Shown: positions 44,935-54,425, counted from the first letter of the stretch. The stretch: 64,000 nt of DNA from Aquisalimonas sp. 2447 (GCF_012044895.1 NZ_CP050695.1:402501-466500), one strand, 5' to 3'. Notes: a model not told the origin generated them from the sequence alone. A program made the numbers and translations.

Positions 44935-45497
44935 GCCTGCTCCTCGGTGGTCGAGGCGAGCACGGCGGGCATCATTGCCCGCAGATGGTTGTTTACGGTG
45001 GCCGCGCCGAGAACCGGCACCAGCGCATCTGCGCCTTCGAGGATCACCAGCAGGCGCTCTGCCATGCCGGCCTCGTCCACCATGCCGTCCCGGGTCAGTG
45101 CGTCACCGATCACCGCGATCAGCTCGTGCTTGAGCCGGCGTCCCAGGTCAGAGATCGCCGGGTGGTGGTGCTCGAATTCGCCAATGGCCTTGATGACGAT
45201 GCAGCCGCGGTTCGCGGTGGTCTCCAGCCACCGGCAATGCACCTCGACCAGTGCCGTGACCGCTTGACCCTTCGCGGCCCCATCCATGGCGCCACGGAGT
45301 TCGTCGAGGTAGCGGGCGAATCGTCGATCGAGCACCGCCTCGATCAGTGCTTCCTTGGAGGAGAAATGGTTGTACAGCGTCATCCGGGCGACACCCGCTT
45401 CCACGACAACGCGGTCGACGCCGGTGGCGTGGAACCCCTCCGCATAGAAAAGCCGCTCGGCCGTGTCGAGCAGAACGTCACGCTTTCTGGCTGGCAT
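44931..45497 (-). CDS. TetR/AcrR family regulator
   Basis: A 188-residue repressor with an N-terminal HTH (LDTAERLFYAEGFHATGVDRVVVEAGVARMTLYNHFSSKEAL) and a ligand-binding C-terminal domain (LVEVHCRWLETTANRGC). It is the first gene of the operon with the MFS and methyltransferase genes. A near-perfect dyad just upstream suggests autoregulation. Confidence 0.9.
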   Translation of the reverse strand: MPARKRDVLLDTAERLFYAEGFHATGVDRVVVEAGVARMTLYNHFSSKEALIEAVLDRRFARYLDELRGAMDGAAKGQAVTALVEVHCRWLETTANRGCIVIKAIGEFEHHHPAISDLGRRLKHELIAVIGDALTRDGMVDEAGMAERLLVILEGADALVPVLGAATVNNHLRAMMPAVLASTTEEQA

Positions 45498-45515
45498 CTC
45501 GGAACTCTGAATTTG

Positions 45516-45529
45516 ATAGAACGATCTAT
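45516..45529. promoter_or_regulatory. Candidate TetR operator
   Basis: ATAGA-ACGA-TCTAT is an inverted repeat 19 bp upstream of the TetR start, next to AT-rich sequence (TATATAATTTT) that could hold the -10 box. It fits an autoregulatory operator. Confidence 0.45.
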
Positions 45530-45577
45530 ATAATTTTGAGGGCGGCGCCGGCATCATGTCAAACATGGGCGTGCTGC

Positions 45578-47269
45578 TCACGTCGCTTGCGCCGCCCGGG
45601 TGCGTCGCCGGTCGGGCAAGGGCTCGCTCATCAGTCCCCTGACCAGCGCGTAGCACGCGACCATGAGCACCAGGGTGAAGGGTAAGCCGGTGGACACTGC
45701 GGCACTCTGCAGCGCTTTCAGGCCACCGCCCAGAAGCAGGGCGATGGCGATGGCGCCCTCGATGATCGCCCAGAAGACGCGCTGTGGCTTGGGCGAATCG
45801 ACCTTGCCGCCGGCGGTAATGGAGTCGAGCACCAGCGACCCCGAGTCCGAGGAGGTCACGAAGAACACCACGACCAGGATGATGCCCACGGTGGAGGTGA
45901 TGGCGGCCAGCGGCAGCTGTTCGAGCATGACGAACAGTTGCAGCTCCAGGTCGGCGTTCTGGACCCCCTCGAAGCCGTCGCTGATCACCTGATCGATGGC
46001 GGTGCCGCCGAAGGCGGTCATCCACACCACGGCCACGAGGGTCGGGACCAGCAGCACGGCAATCAGGAACTCGCGCACGGTGCGGCCACGACTGACCCGG
46101 GCGATGAACATGCCGACGAAGGGCGACCAGGAGATCCACCAGGCCAGGTAAAAGGCGGTCCAGCCCTGGGTGAAGTTGGCGTCCTCGCGGCCGAACGGGT
46201 TCGACAGCGCCGGCAGATGGACCACGTATGCCGTCAGGCTCTCGAGCAAACCGGTGGCAATCACCAGGGTCGGGCCGGCGACAATCAGGAAGACCAGGAG
46301 CAGAAAGGCCAGCCCCAGGTTCAGCTGCGACAGGCGTCGCACGCCCCTGTCCACGCCTAGCAGAATCGAGGCCAGGGCGATGGCGGTGATGCCCGTGACC
46401 AGCAGCACCATGCTGGCGTCGGTGTCGGGCACGCCGAACAGGTAGCTGAGCCCCGCCGTGGCCTGGGACGCCCCGAGACCCAGCGACGTCGCCAGGCCGA
46501 ACAGGGTTGCGAATACCGCGAGGATGTCGATCACGTGGCCCGGCCACCCCCAGACGCGCTCGCCCAGCACCGGATAGAAGATCGAGCGCATGGTCAGCGG
46601 CAGGCCCTTGTTGAACGCGAAAATCGCCAGTGCCAGGCCGACAATGGCGTAGCTTCCCCACGGGTGTATGCCGTAGTGCAGGATCGTCGCGGCCATGCCG
46701 AGCGAGGTCGCGGCCTGCGCATCGCCCGCGGCAGCCGCCAGCGGCGCCCAGTCGGTACGCGCCCCGTTCTCCGTGGTGGTGCCGTCCAGGGCCGTGCCGA
46801 AGTGGGTCAGTGGTTCGGCAACGCCGTAGAACATCAGGCCGATGCCCATGCCCGCGGCGAACAGCATGGCGAACCAGCCAAGGTAGCTGAACTCGGGCCT
46901 GGCATCGGCTCCGCCGATCCGTACCCGGCCGAGTGGCGTGAAGATCAGCGCCACACTGACCAGCACGAACAGGTTACTGCCCAGCAGGAACACCCAGCTC
47001 AGATTGCTGGTTACAAAGCCGAAGATGGCGTCGAAGACCGGCTCGATCTCGGCCTGCAGGGCCAGCGTCAGGATGACGAATACCAGGATGACCAGCGACG
47101 ACACGGTGAACACCGTGCCGTGCAGGTCAAGGTTGAGGCCCCACTTGGTCACGGCGACGTTGTCCTGGCCGATGACGTAATCGGTGTCCACCGGGTTGGC
47201 CGCGCCTTGCGGAGCGGGCACACCCGCGCTGGTCGTGGTCGCTTCCGGCGCCTTCTCATCGAGCGTCAT
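45578..47269 (-). CDS. BCCT family betaine/choline/carnitine-type transporter
   Basis: A 563-residue carrier with 12 membrane segments. The GMGIGLMFYGVAEP motif marks the Na+-coupled betaine-type subgroup, and WWISWSPFVGMFIARVSRGRT and SSDSGSLVLDS are family landmarks. It would import glycine betaine or a related compatible solute. AGAGGAG lies before ATG 47269; the open frame from 47299 is less likely. Confidence 0.92.
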   Translation of the reverse strand: MTLDEKAPEATTTSAGVPAPQGAANPVDTDYVIGQDNVAVTKWGLNLDLHGTVFTVSSLVILVFVILTLALQAEIEPVFDAIFGFVTSNLSWVFLLGSNLFVLVSVALIFTPLGRVRIGGADARPEFSYLGWFAMLFAAGMGIGLMFYGVAEPLTHFGTALDGTTTENGARTDWAPLAAAAGDAQAATSLGMAATILHYGIHPWGSYAIVGLALAIFAFNKGLPLTMRSIFYPVLGERVWGWPGHVIDILAVFATLFGLATSLGLGASQATAGLSYLFGVPDTDASMVLLVTGITAIALASILLGVDRGVRRLSQLNLGLAFLLLVFLIVAGPTLVIATGLLESLTAYVVHLPALSNPFGREDANFTQGWTAFYLAWWISWSPFVGMFIARVSRGRTVREFLIAVLLVPTLVAVVWMTAFGGTAIDQVISDGFEGVQNADLELQLFVMLEQLPLAAITSTVGIILVVVFFVTSSDSGSLVLDSITAGGKVDSPKPQRVFWAIIEGAIAIALLLGGGLKALQSAAVSTGLPFTLVLMVACYALVRGLMSEPLPDRRRTRAAQAT

Positions 47270-47323
47270 ACGATCTCCTCTGTATGCCTCCCAGATCATT
47301 GCGGTACCTGATGGCCATCGCCG

Positions 47324-47494
47324 TCACCGCCGGACTTGCCGCTGCAGCCGGCGCCGTCGACAGGCGGCCGCGATCCAGCGCCCCACAGCACGTATGAGCC
47401 GAAGTGGCGGCATCGCCGGCATATACACGTCGGGCGTGCGCGGCATGCTGTTCCGTCCCCGCTCGGGTCGGGCTTCGCGATTGACGTTACTCAT
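47324..47494 (-). CDS. Small basic protein, DUF1127-like N-terminal pattern
   Basis: A 56-codon gene on the minus strand between the BCCT gene and the LysR gene, with AGAGG about 6 nt before ATG 47494. The C-terminal half reads LRLIRAVGRWIAAACRRRR, like the amphipathic Arg-rich helix at the start of DUF1127 proteins, but the usual second half is missing. It may be a real small protein or a remnant. Confidence 0.42.
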   Translation of the reverse strand: MSNVNREARPERGRNSMPRTPDVYMPAMPPLRLIRAVGRWIAAACRRRRLQRQVRR

Positions 47495-47653
47495 GTCACA
47501 CCTCTCTCAGGTCCGCCGCGTCATGCGCGGCGCAATGCTTTCTACGCTGTGATGCTGAGATCGCGATCTCCGGGAGATGGTCGCGTGGACTCATTGATCA
47601 AACAAACGAAAACATCTACAGTCAATTTTCAATTTTTCTGAATGATGTGGGCC

Positions 47654-48550
47654 ATGACCGAGCCGAGCGCATCGCTGAACCACCGCACGCTCCCCCTGCT
47701 TGATGCGGATGTCTTGCGAACCTTCGTAACCATCGCCGAGAGTGGGAGTTTCACCCGCGCCGCGCGGCAGGTATTCCGCACACCCTCGGCGCTGAGCATG
47801 CAGATCAAGCGTCTGGAGGAGACCCTGGGCCAACCCCTGTTCGTGCGCGAAGCACGCCAGGTGCGCCTGACCCCTGAGGGTGAGGTGCTGTTGGGCTACG
47901 GGCGCCGCTTGCTCAAGCTGAACGAGGAGGCCGTCACCCAGTTCCTTGCGCCATCACTGGAGGGACGCGTGAGCTTCGGCACCACCGACGTTGTAGGCTC
48001 GCGCATTCTGCCCGGGGTGCTGGCCCGGTTCGCCCGGTCGCACCCGGCGGTGCAGGTGGATGTGGTGGTCGGGAACACCGCCACCATGGTTCAGCGTCAG
48101 GAGGAGGGCGAGCTTGATCTCGTGCTCATTACCGTCGGCAACGACGGACAGGAGCCACCGGGCGAGATCATGCACAGTGAGCCGCTGGTCTGGGCAGGGC
48201 GGGAAGGCGGCATTGCCGCACAGCGTGCGCCGTTACCGGTGGCACTGGCCAACCACGGCTGTGTCTGGCGTCGTGCAGCCCTCGAAGCGCTTGACCGCGC
48301 AGGGGTGTCCTACCGCATCGCCTATACATGCGAGCACTGTGCCGGACAGGAAGCCGCCATGCGTGCGGACCTGGCGGTGTCGCCGTTTCCACCCAGCCTG
48401 ATTCAGCCACCGCTTCGCAAGCTGGACCACGACGCACTGCCGGCGTTGGCGGACTACCACGTGGCGCTGATGCGTCGCCCTGGCATCGGAAGCGCTGCCG
48501 AAGCTCTTGCCGGGCACATCGTCGATGCATTCCAGACCACACATGGTTAA
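47654..48550 (+). CDS. LysR family regulator
   Basis: A 298-residue LTTR with an N-terminal winged helix (VLRTFVTIAESGSFTRAARQVFRTPSALSMQIKRLEE) and a two-lobe effector domain. It is divergent from the BCCT region. The start may be ATG 47654 or one of the two ATGs at 47642/47645. Effector unknown. Confidence 0.87.
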   Translation: MTEPSASLNHRTLPLLDADVLRTFVTIAESGSFTRAARQVFRTPSALSMQIKRLEETLGQPLFVREARQVRLTPEGEVLLGYGRRLLKLNEEAVTQFLAPSLEGRVSFGTTDVVGSRILPGVLARFARSHPAVQVDVVVGNTATMVQRQEEGELDLVLITVGNDGQEPPGEIMHSEPLVWAGREGGIAAQRAPLPVALANHGCVWRRAALEALDRAGVSYRIAYTCEHCAGQEAAMRADLAVSPFPPSLIQPPLRKLDHDALPALADYHVALMRRPGIGSAAEALAGHIVDAFQTTHG

Positions 48551-48666
48551 CGTGATTCCGTAATGGAGCCCGTCAGCAGGGAAGAGCGGCGTCCCACTTC
48601 CTTCCGTGAGCCCGGAGTCGTGTCCTGAGCAGCGGGGGCGGGTATCCACTCCGGACGGTCCGGTGT

Positions 48667-49461
48667 TTACACGCCGTGCCTCATCCGCGCGGAATGCTCG
48701 GCGGCGACTGCGTGCCGATACGTACGTCCGACCGGGATCTCCCGGCCGTCCTTGAGAAGCATCCGCATGCGGCCCTTGTCCCGTTTGATGGCTGCAACGC
48801 CGGCATGGGCAACCCACCAGGAACGGTGAACGCGCAGCCCGATGCCGGTGAGTTCCCTTGCCGCGTCTTCCATGCGACACAGGATGAGCTGTTGTCCGTC
48901 GGTGCTGTGGACCGCGAGGTAGTGATCCTGCATCTGCAGACACAGGAGTTCGCCGCGGATCGGGCGCTCCAGGCGCTGGAAGAACGGAGATCCCGAAGGT
49001 CCCGATGCATCGGGCAACGCCTCCTCGGGCAGGGGTGCCGGCGCTGAGGTGGTGTCCTCCGCGTCGACGTCGTCCGGGGTGCTCAGATAGAACACCACCG
49101 AGAGTACGGCGCAGACCAGAAGCACCTTCCAGAAGAGGCTGAACAGCCCCTCGCCCTGCAGGCCGGCGACCGCACCCGCCGTGTGCACCACCGCGGTCGC
49201 GGGGATTGCCGCAAGAACGCTGCCAAGGAACGGCACCATGACGGGCCGAACCGGGAGGCCTCTGCCAACCCAGGCATCCAGGCGTCGAACCGCCAGGTCG
49301 CACAGCATCCAGTTGACCATGACGATACTGACCCAGTAGCCGATGCGCGTCGGCCAGGCCAGTGCGTGGAAGGTGCCGAACGGGCCGAGCAATCCCAGCA
49401 CGATGCCGACCCCGGCCGGCGGTCCGAGCAGCCACGCCGCGCTGTTCAGTCGTTCACGCAT
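48667..49461 (-). CDS. Membrane-anchored LytTR-type DNA-binding regulator
   Basis: A 264-residue protein with about four membrane segments (residues 8-140) joined to a C-terminal LytTR domain (RGELLCLQMQDHYLAVHSTDG, then LRVHRSWWVAHAGVAAIKRDKGRMRMLLKDGREIPVGRTY). Such regulators lack a receiver domain and often control an adjacent membrane protein. GTG 49566 is an alternative start. It is divergent from the DUF418 gene. Confidence 0.83.
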   Translation of the reverse strand: MRERLNSAAWLLGPPAGVGIVLGLLGPFGTFHALAWPTRIGYWVSIVMVNWMLCDLAVRRLDAWVGRGLPVRPVMVPFLGSVLAAIPATAVVHTAGAVAGLQGEGLFSLFWKVLLVCAVLSVVFYLSTPDDVDAEDTTSAPAPLPEEALPDASGPSGSPFFQRLERPIRGELLCLQMQDHYLAVHSTDGQQLILCRMEDAARELTGIGLRVHRSWWVAHAGVAAIKRDKGRMRMLLKDGREIPVGRTYRHAVAAEHSARMRHGV

Positions 49462-49581
49462 CGCCAATGGAGCCCCCGCGCCGTTCACGAAAAAATTCCT
49501 GCTCTCCACGAAAGCAGCGTTGTCCACGCCGCAGGGCCCGCCTAAGGTTTCGATGAAACGCGCCACCCCGGAGTGATCCCC

Positions 49582-50811
49582 ATGACAGCATCACCGCAAC
49601 GCACGGACCGCATCGATAGCCTGGATGTCCTTCGAGGCTTCGCCATCCTGGGCATCCTGGTGATGAACATCCAGGCCTTCGCGATGATCAGCCAAGCCTA
49701 TCTCAACCCGACGCTGGGCGGGAGCATGACCGGCATGGATTTCTGGATCTGGGTGGTCTCCCACGTCGCTTTCGATTCCAAGTTCCTGGCGCTGTTTGCA
49801 GCCTTGTTCGGCGCGGGAATGGTGATCATGGCCGAACGCGCCGAAGCCGCGGGCGATACCCCGTGGCGCCTGCACAGGCGGCGCATGGGTATCCTGGCGC
49901 TGATCGGGCTGATCCACGCCTACGGCATCTGGTTCGGCGACATCCTCTTCATCTATGCCGTTATCGGCGTGATCGCATTTGCCTTCCGCAGGGCGTCCAT
50001 TCGGCGGCTGCTGGTCTTCGCGGCGCTTTTCTACGCGGTCCCGGTCATCGTGGGTCTGGCCATGACGGGCATGTTCTACATCATGCCCGGGGACGAGTAC
50101 GACGCCATGGTGCAGGCCTACTGGCAGCCCTCAGTCGAGGCGATTGCGGGCCAGCAGGAGGCCTACCGCAGTGGCTGGTTCGGTCAGATGGCCCAGCGCG
50201 TCCCGGATGCGGCGACGCTGCACGTGCTGGCGCTGCCACTGGAGGAGGGCTGGCGGGTGCTCGCGTTGATGCTTGCCGGCATGGCGGCGCTGAAAAGCGG
50301 TCTGCTGACGGGCGCCTGGTCGGCGCAGCGGTACGCCGCCGCGGGTCTGCTGGGTGCCGGTATCGGGTTGCCCATCGTGATCGCGGGCGTGGTGTTCAAC
50401 CAGGCCACCGGCTGGGAAATGAAGACCTCACTCTACCTCGGGGCGCTGTTCAATCACCTCGGCGCGCCGCTGGTCACACTGGCCTGGGTGTGTGGGGCAC
50501 TCATCGTGCTCAAGCGCGGTCTCTGGCCCTCGCTCCTGGGCCGTCTGCGCGCCGTCGGCCAGACCGCCTTGAGTTGCTACCTGCTGACCAGCGTCCTGTG
50601 CGTTACCGTGTTCTACGGTCATGGCCTCGGGTTGTTCGGCCAGGCGGACCGCGTTGATCAGCTCCTGATCATGTTCGCCGTCTGGGCGGTGCTTCTGACC
50701 GTGGCGCCGGCCTGGCTCCGGCGCTTCGAGATGGGCCCGGTGGAGTGGTTGTGGCGCTGGGGTGTAAAGGGCCGAAAGCCTGCACTGCGGCGAAAGGCCG
50801 CGACGGGCTGA
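49582..50811 (+). CDS. DUF418-domain membrane protein
   Basis: A 409-residue protein with about ten membrane segments. The N-terminus RIDSLDVLRGFAILGILVMNIQ and the C-terminal DUF418 region (FGQADRVDQLLIMFAVWAVL ... WLRRFEMGPVEWLWRW) match the family. GGAG lies 8 nt before ATG 49582. It is likely controlled by the divergent LytTR protein. Function unknown, possibly transport. Confidence 0.88.
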   Translation: MTASPQRTDRIDSLDVLRGFAILGILVMNIQAFAMISQAYLNPTLGGSMTGMDFWIWVVSHVAFDSKFLALFAALFGAGMVIMAERAEAAGDTPWRLHRRRMGILALIGLIHAYGIWFGDILFIYAVIGVIAFAFRRASIRRLLVFAALFYAVPVIVGLAMTGMFYIMPGDEYDAMVQAYWQPSVEAIAGQQEAYRSGWFGQMAQRVPDAATLHVLALPLEEGWRVLALMLAGMAALKSGLLTGAWSAQRYAAAGLLGAGIGLPIVIAGVVFNQATGWEMKTSLYLGALFNHLGAPLVTLAWVCGALIVLKRGLWPSLLGRLRAVGQTALSCYLLTSVLCVTVFYGHGLGLFGQADRVDQLLIMFAVWAVLLTVAPAWLRRFEMGPVEWLWRWGVKGRKPALRRKAATG

Positions 50812-51050
50812 GCGACCATTTGGGCTCGTCGGGGTGGTCCAAGCCCGGGGATTGCTCCGCCGGGCCCAATACCCGCACTCAACGGAGGATCGGCAGCAGC
50901 CAGGACAGAAAGAGGCTAGGCAGGTCTGCCGCGAATCCTCGGGGGTGACTGTCCCCCGGGGGGAACCGCTGGCTGCGGGAGTGGTCCTCATGGTGGATAG
51001 CCCGAAATACCCAACAGCAACCGTCGGGCAGTGGCCCGGAGGAGAGCGTT

Positions 51051-51593
51051 ATGAATGATTCCCTGGAAACCGCCGTGCTTGGCGGGGGCTGCTTCTGGTG
51101 TCTGGAAGCGGTCTTCATGGAGGTCGACGGCGTGCACGAGGTGACCTCCGGGTATGCCGGCGGGCAGCGGGAGAGGCCGACTTACGCCCAGGTTTGCAGC
51201 GGCGCCAGCGGCCATGCCGAGGTGGTCCGTTTGCGCTTCGACCCGGCAGTCGTCTCTTACGAGGCACTCCTGGATGTCTTTTTCAGCATCCACGACCCCA
51301 CCCAGCTCAACCGCCAGGGCAATGATGTCGGCCCGCAGTACCGCTCTGCCATTATGCCTCAGGACGAGGAGCAGGAGCGTATCGCCCGGGAGGCCGTGCG
51401 CGCGCAGGACGAGAGCGGCGTGTGGCAGGGGCCGGTGGTGACCACCATCGAACCCGGGGTACGCTTCTGGCCGGCCGAGTCGGAGCATCAGGACTTTTTC
51501 CGCCGCAACACCTTTCAGCCCTACTGCCAGTTCGTCATCGCGCCCAAGCTCAAGCATGCGCGCGAGACCTGTCCGGCCCGGATGCGCTCGTGA
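51051..51593 (+). CDS. msrA: Peptide-methionine (S)-S-oxide reductase
   Basis: MsrA repairs oxidised methionine in proteins. The 180-residue protein has the catalytic GGGCFWCLEAVF, VTSGYAGGQRERPTYAQVCSGASGHAEVV, and FSIHDPTQLNRQGNDVGPQYRS. The catalytic residue is an ordinary Cys codon (TGC), not Sec. GGAGAG precedes ATG 51051. Its stop overlaps the next gene (GTGA). Confidence 0.96.
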   Translation: MNDSLETAVLGGGCFWCLEAVFMEVDGVHEVTSGYAGGQRERPTYAQVCSGASGHAEVVRLRFDPAVVSYEALLDVFFSIHDPTQLNRQGNDVGPQYRSAIMPQDEEQERIAREAVRAQDESGVWQGPVVTTIEPGVRFWPAESEHQDFFRRNTFQPYCQFVIAPKLKHARETCPARMRS

Positions 51594-51949
51594 CGTTCCG
51601 GCGGTGTCTGCTGCTGGGTGGTCTTGCCCTGGCTGCGTCGGGGCCTGGCCAGGCCGGGCTGGACGCCGCACTGGAGGAGATCGATGCCGGCTGCCGCGAA
51701 CGCGCAGCGGAAGTGGTCGCCGACCAGTGGCCCACCATCCGTGAGCAGGCGCAGGAGCGCGGCCTGGAAGTGACGCCACGCCACCGCGCCGCCCATGAGC
51801 GCGTGCTGCGCCGCCGCTGCGTCCTGTCCGAGCGCATCGATCTGGTGGAGGAATTACGTGGGGACCTGGATGAGGCGGAGTGGGAGGATTTCGGTGGCGA
51901 TGAACTGCTGGACGATCTGCGTCGGGAACTCAGGCAGTTGCGGAATTAG
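51590..51949 (+). CDS. Small exported protein of unknown function
   Basis: A 119-residue protein starting at GTG 51590 that overlaps the msrA stop. It has a Sec signal peptide (RRCLLLGGLALAASGPGQA) and a charged helical mature region (AALEEIDAGCRERAAEVVADQW, EELRGDLDEAEWEDF). The coupling with msrA suggests a periplasmic stress role, but no family is recognised. Confidence 0.68.
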   Translation: MTFRRCLLLGGLALAASGPGQAGLDAALEEIDAGCRERAAEVVADQWPTIREQAQERGLEVTPRHRAAHERVLRRRCVLSERIDLVEELRGDLDEAEWEDFGGDELLDDLRRELRQLRN

Positions 51950-51952
51950 TGC

Positions 51953-52015
51953 GCTGACGCTGGCTGCGTCAGCGGCGACCAGAACGCCGCGTCGGAGTGT
52001 ATCCTGACGCGGCGT
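51953..52015 (+). terminator. Tandem hairpins after the msrA operon
   Basis: GCTGACGC-TGGCT-GCGTCAGC (51953-51973) is followed by a 10-bp stem ACGCCGCGTC / GACGCGGCGT (51984-52015). Neither is followed by a T run, so an intrinsic terminator is likely but not certain. They separate msrA from the convergent small gene. Confidence 0.45.
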
Positions 52016-52043
52016 CGACCTGCTGATGGGCGGCCCGCCCGGA

Positions 52044-52250
52044 TCAGCCCTGGCGGCGGGTAGCCCGCCGGCTGACGGTCCGGGGCACGCGCAGGTTGCC
52101 CATGAGCTGCCGGGCACTGGAGCGGATATCCCGCGCCGCCTGGCCGATGGCCTGATTGCGCATGTGCTCGGCCTGACGGCGGATGCGATCCATGTCCTGC
52201 TGCTGTGCCCGTACGTTGTTTACCCGGGTCATGTCGATACGATCGCGCAT
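52044..52250 (-). CDS. Small basic hypothetical protein
   Basis: A 68-residue Arg/Gln-rich helical protein (DMDRIRRQAEHMRNQAIGQAARDIRSS) with an AGGAGG site 7 nt before ATG 52250. No membrane segment or family recognised. It is one of several very small basic proteins in 52.0-53.3 kb. Confidence 0.62.
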   Translation of the reverse strand: MRDRIDMTRVNNVRAQQQDMDRIRRQAEHMRNQAIGQAARDIRSSARQLMGNLRVPRTVSRRATRRQG

Positions 52251-52430
52251 GGCTCACCTCCTGCCTTGGCCGATCCGTGGATTTACCCGATAGCCTAGTG
52301 CAAGGATGCCGCGCTGCAATCCGGGTCGGAAGAACAAGGGTTTTTCTTTTCGAGAAAAGGAGTTACTGCATTTTCTGGAAGGTTGGTACGAAACGCTGGG
52401 CGGTTGTTCGTGGGGGGAGGGAAACACCCG

Positions 52431-52457
52431 CCGGGGCACCTTGGGTGTGTGCCCCGG
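52431..52457 (-). terminator. Hairpin downstream of the 56-residue protein gene
   Basis: CCGGGGCAC and GTGCCCCGG form a perfect 9-bp stem about a 9-nt loop, 20 nt after the stop at 52477 on the minus strand. The T run is short, so termination is plausible rather than certain. Confidence 0.5.
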
Positions 52458-52476
52458 TTGCTGAATCGCCGGGTAT

Positions 52477-52647
52477 TCAGGCGGCTTTCTGGCGCACCCG
52501 CGAGGTCAGAGCGCGGACGCCGCGAACGGTGCCCCGGACAGCGGCGGCGAGCACGGCGCCCCGCAGCATGTCGGCCTCCAGGCGCACCTGGGCGAGATGC
52601 GGCCGCTCGGCCGCCTGGGTGTGATGCTGGAACTGATGCTGCTGCAT
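52477..52647 (-). CDS. Small amphipathic basic protein
   Basis: A 56-residue protein with MQQHQFQHH at the start and an amphipathic Ala/Arg helix (LEADMLRGAVLAAAVRGTVRG) ending in basic residues. Layout resembles the short helical RSP_7527-type proteins of proteobacteria. AAGGAGG lies 6 nt before ATG 52647; longer upstream frames are not needed. Confidence 0.58.
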   Translation of the reverse strand: MQQHQFQHHTQAAERPHLAQVRLEADMLRGAVLAAAVRGTVRGVRALTSRVRQKAA

Positions 52648-53019
52648 GACGGCCTCCTTGGAGTTGACATTGTGTACCCACCGGTGCAACGAACCCTGTC
52701 GGGCAGGCGATTCGTTCCACCACTGCGAACCGGATCATTCAGGGTGGTGCCGCGTCGGACCATCCGGAAAGTTGCGCGAAGTCTACTCGGGCCGGTGCTC
52801 CCTGCCTAGGGGGCTCTATGGCCGTTTGTCAGACTTGCGAACCAGCGCACGGAATGCCCGGAAAACTGTCCGTTCGGCGCTTCCCCGACACAAGTGTATG
52901 GTGGATGTAATTAACCGGAAAATCATCCCCTTGTGGGGCATAACGCTTATGCTTCCCGGGACCAGGTGGCCCAGAACAAGGGTTACACGGTTATGGCCGG
53001 TGCTGACCGGGATTCAGAC
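52648..53019. other. Intergenic region without a supported gene
   Basis: Only upstream sequence for the 52647 gene and the tail of the next minus-strand unit are seen. No RNA gene, repeat or coding pattern could be supported. Confidence 0.5.
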
Positions 53020-53046
53020 AAAAAAAGACGGGCCACGCGGCCCGTC
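53020..53046 (-). terminator. Intrinsic terminator of the 61-residue protein gene
   Basis: On the minus strand GACGGGCC-GCGT-GGCCCGTC is followed by seven T residues. A second perfect hairpin CTTCGTAG-AAG-CTACGAAG lies just before it at 53051-53069. Confidence 0.88.
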
Positions 53047-53090
53047 GAAACTTCGTAGAAGCTACGAAGGAGGAGGAGAACTGTGACGCG

Positions 53091-53276
53091 TCAGCCCAGG
53101 CCGTGCGGATCGCGACCGGCGCAGATGCGGATCGCCCGCTGCAGCGCCTGCTCGCCGTTGATCCGGGCGACTTCTTCGCGCAGGCCGGGCATGGTGTCCA
53201 GGATGTCGGTGGCCGGCGCCGTACGCTGCTCTGCCTTGCGCTGGCGGTGACGTAGGATCTGCACTTTGTGCTGCAT
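53091..53276 (-). CDS. Small basic hypothetical protein
   Basis: A 61-residue protein (MQHKVQILRHRQRKAEQRT ... LREEVARINGEQALQRAI) with GGGAGG before ATG 53276 and a clear terminator 45 nt after its stop, which supports that it is a real transcription unit. No family recognised. Confidence 0.66.
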   Translation of the reverse strand: MQHKVQILRHRQRKAEQRTAPATDILDTMPGLREEVARINGEQALQRAIRICAGRDPHGLG

Positions 53277-53432
53277 GATGACCTCCCGGCCCTGCCGTTG
53301 GACATGTATGTTGCGAAGCAGCATAGCGCACCCAAGGAAGATAGACAAACCGGTCTTTATCACAACAGTTTTGCCTGCAGGTCACAGGTGCTGCGAAACT
53401 GTATTGTCGGCGCAAGGTGAGGGGGCAAGCCC

Positions 53433-54383
53433 ATGGATCGTGCATCGGAAATGTTGATCTTCGTCCACTGCGTGGAGGACGGCAGTTTCTCTGCCGCGGC
53501 CCGTGCCCTGGATATGACGCCTTCGGCCATCAGCAAACAGATCCGGCGGCTGGAGGATCGGCTGGGGGCGCGGCTGTTCAACCGCACCACCCGGCGGATC
53601 AGTCTCACGGAGGTGGGCCGTGACTACTACGATCGTTGCGCCCACATCATGCGCGAGATCGAGGAAGCCGAGGAGGCGGTGAGCTCGCTGCAGGACAAGG
53701 TGCGCGGCACCCTGCGCGTCACCGGAACGGCGGCTTTCTCCCGACGGGAGGTGATCCCGCGGCTGGGCCGTTTCCTGGAGGGCAACCCCGACCTGAACAT
53801 GGAGTTCGAGCTCACGGACCGTCGGGTGGACCTGGTGGATGAGGGCATCGACGCCGCCATCATGTTGCAGGAACAGGTGGAAGATCCCTCCCTGGTGGCT
53901 CGCAAGATCGCCGTCAACCGACGGATCATCGTCGCCTCGCCGGACTACCTGCGGCGCCACGGCGAACCCCGCACCCCGGAGGAGCTGCTCCAGCACAACT
54001 GCCTGACGCTCTACAATGTGGCTCGATTCAACGACTGGGAGTTCGAGCACGAGGACGGTAGTCCGCGGGTGATCCACGTCAACGGCAATTTCCACTCCAA
54101 CACCGCCAGCGCCCTGTTCGAGGCGGCGGTGGCAGGGCTCGGCCTGGCGCGGCTGTCCACCTGGCTGGTGGCGCCATACATCCGCAGCGGCGAACTGGTG
54201 CAGATTCTGCCGGAGTACACCCAGGAGAGTTCCGCGTACTATGTGCTCTTTCCACAGGGGCGGCATCTGTCACGCAAGGTACGCGCCTTCGTGGACTTCC
54301 TGGTGGAGGAATTCACACCACTGCCTCCCTGGGAACGGGAGGACGAGGAACTGGTCAAGGGGGTACGGCGGTCGGCGAGTTGA
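53433..54383 (+). CDS. LysR family regulator
   Basis: A 316-residue LTTR with HTH (LIFVHCVEDGSFSAAARALDMTPSAISKQIRRLEDRLG) and a substrate-binding-protein fold. It belongs to the broad AaeR/DsdC-like group. It precedes the sirtuin gene by 42 nt on the same strand; target genes are unknown. Confidence 0.9.
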   Translation: MDRASEMLIFVHCVEDGSFSAAARALDMTPSAISKQIRRLEDRLGARLFNRTTRRISLTEVGRDYYDRCAHIMREIEEAEEAVSSLQDKVRGTLRVTGTAAFSRREVIPRLGRFLEGNPDLNMEFELTDRRVDLVDEGIDAAIMLQEQVEDPSLVARKIAVNRRIIVASPDYLRRHGEPRTPEELLQHNCLTLYNVARFNDWEFEHEDGSPRVIHVNGNFHSNTASALFEAAVAGLGLARLSTWLVAPYIRSGELVQILPEYTQESSAYYVLFPQGRHLSRKVRAFVDFLVEEFTPLPPWEREDEELVKGVRRSAS

Positions 54384-54425
54384 CGCCGTCCGCCCGGTTG
54401 CCTGGTGACTGAGGAGAAACCGCGC

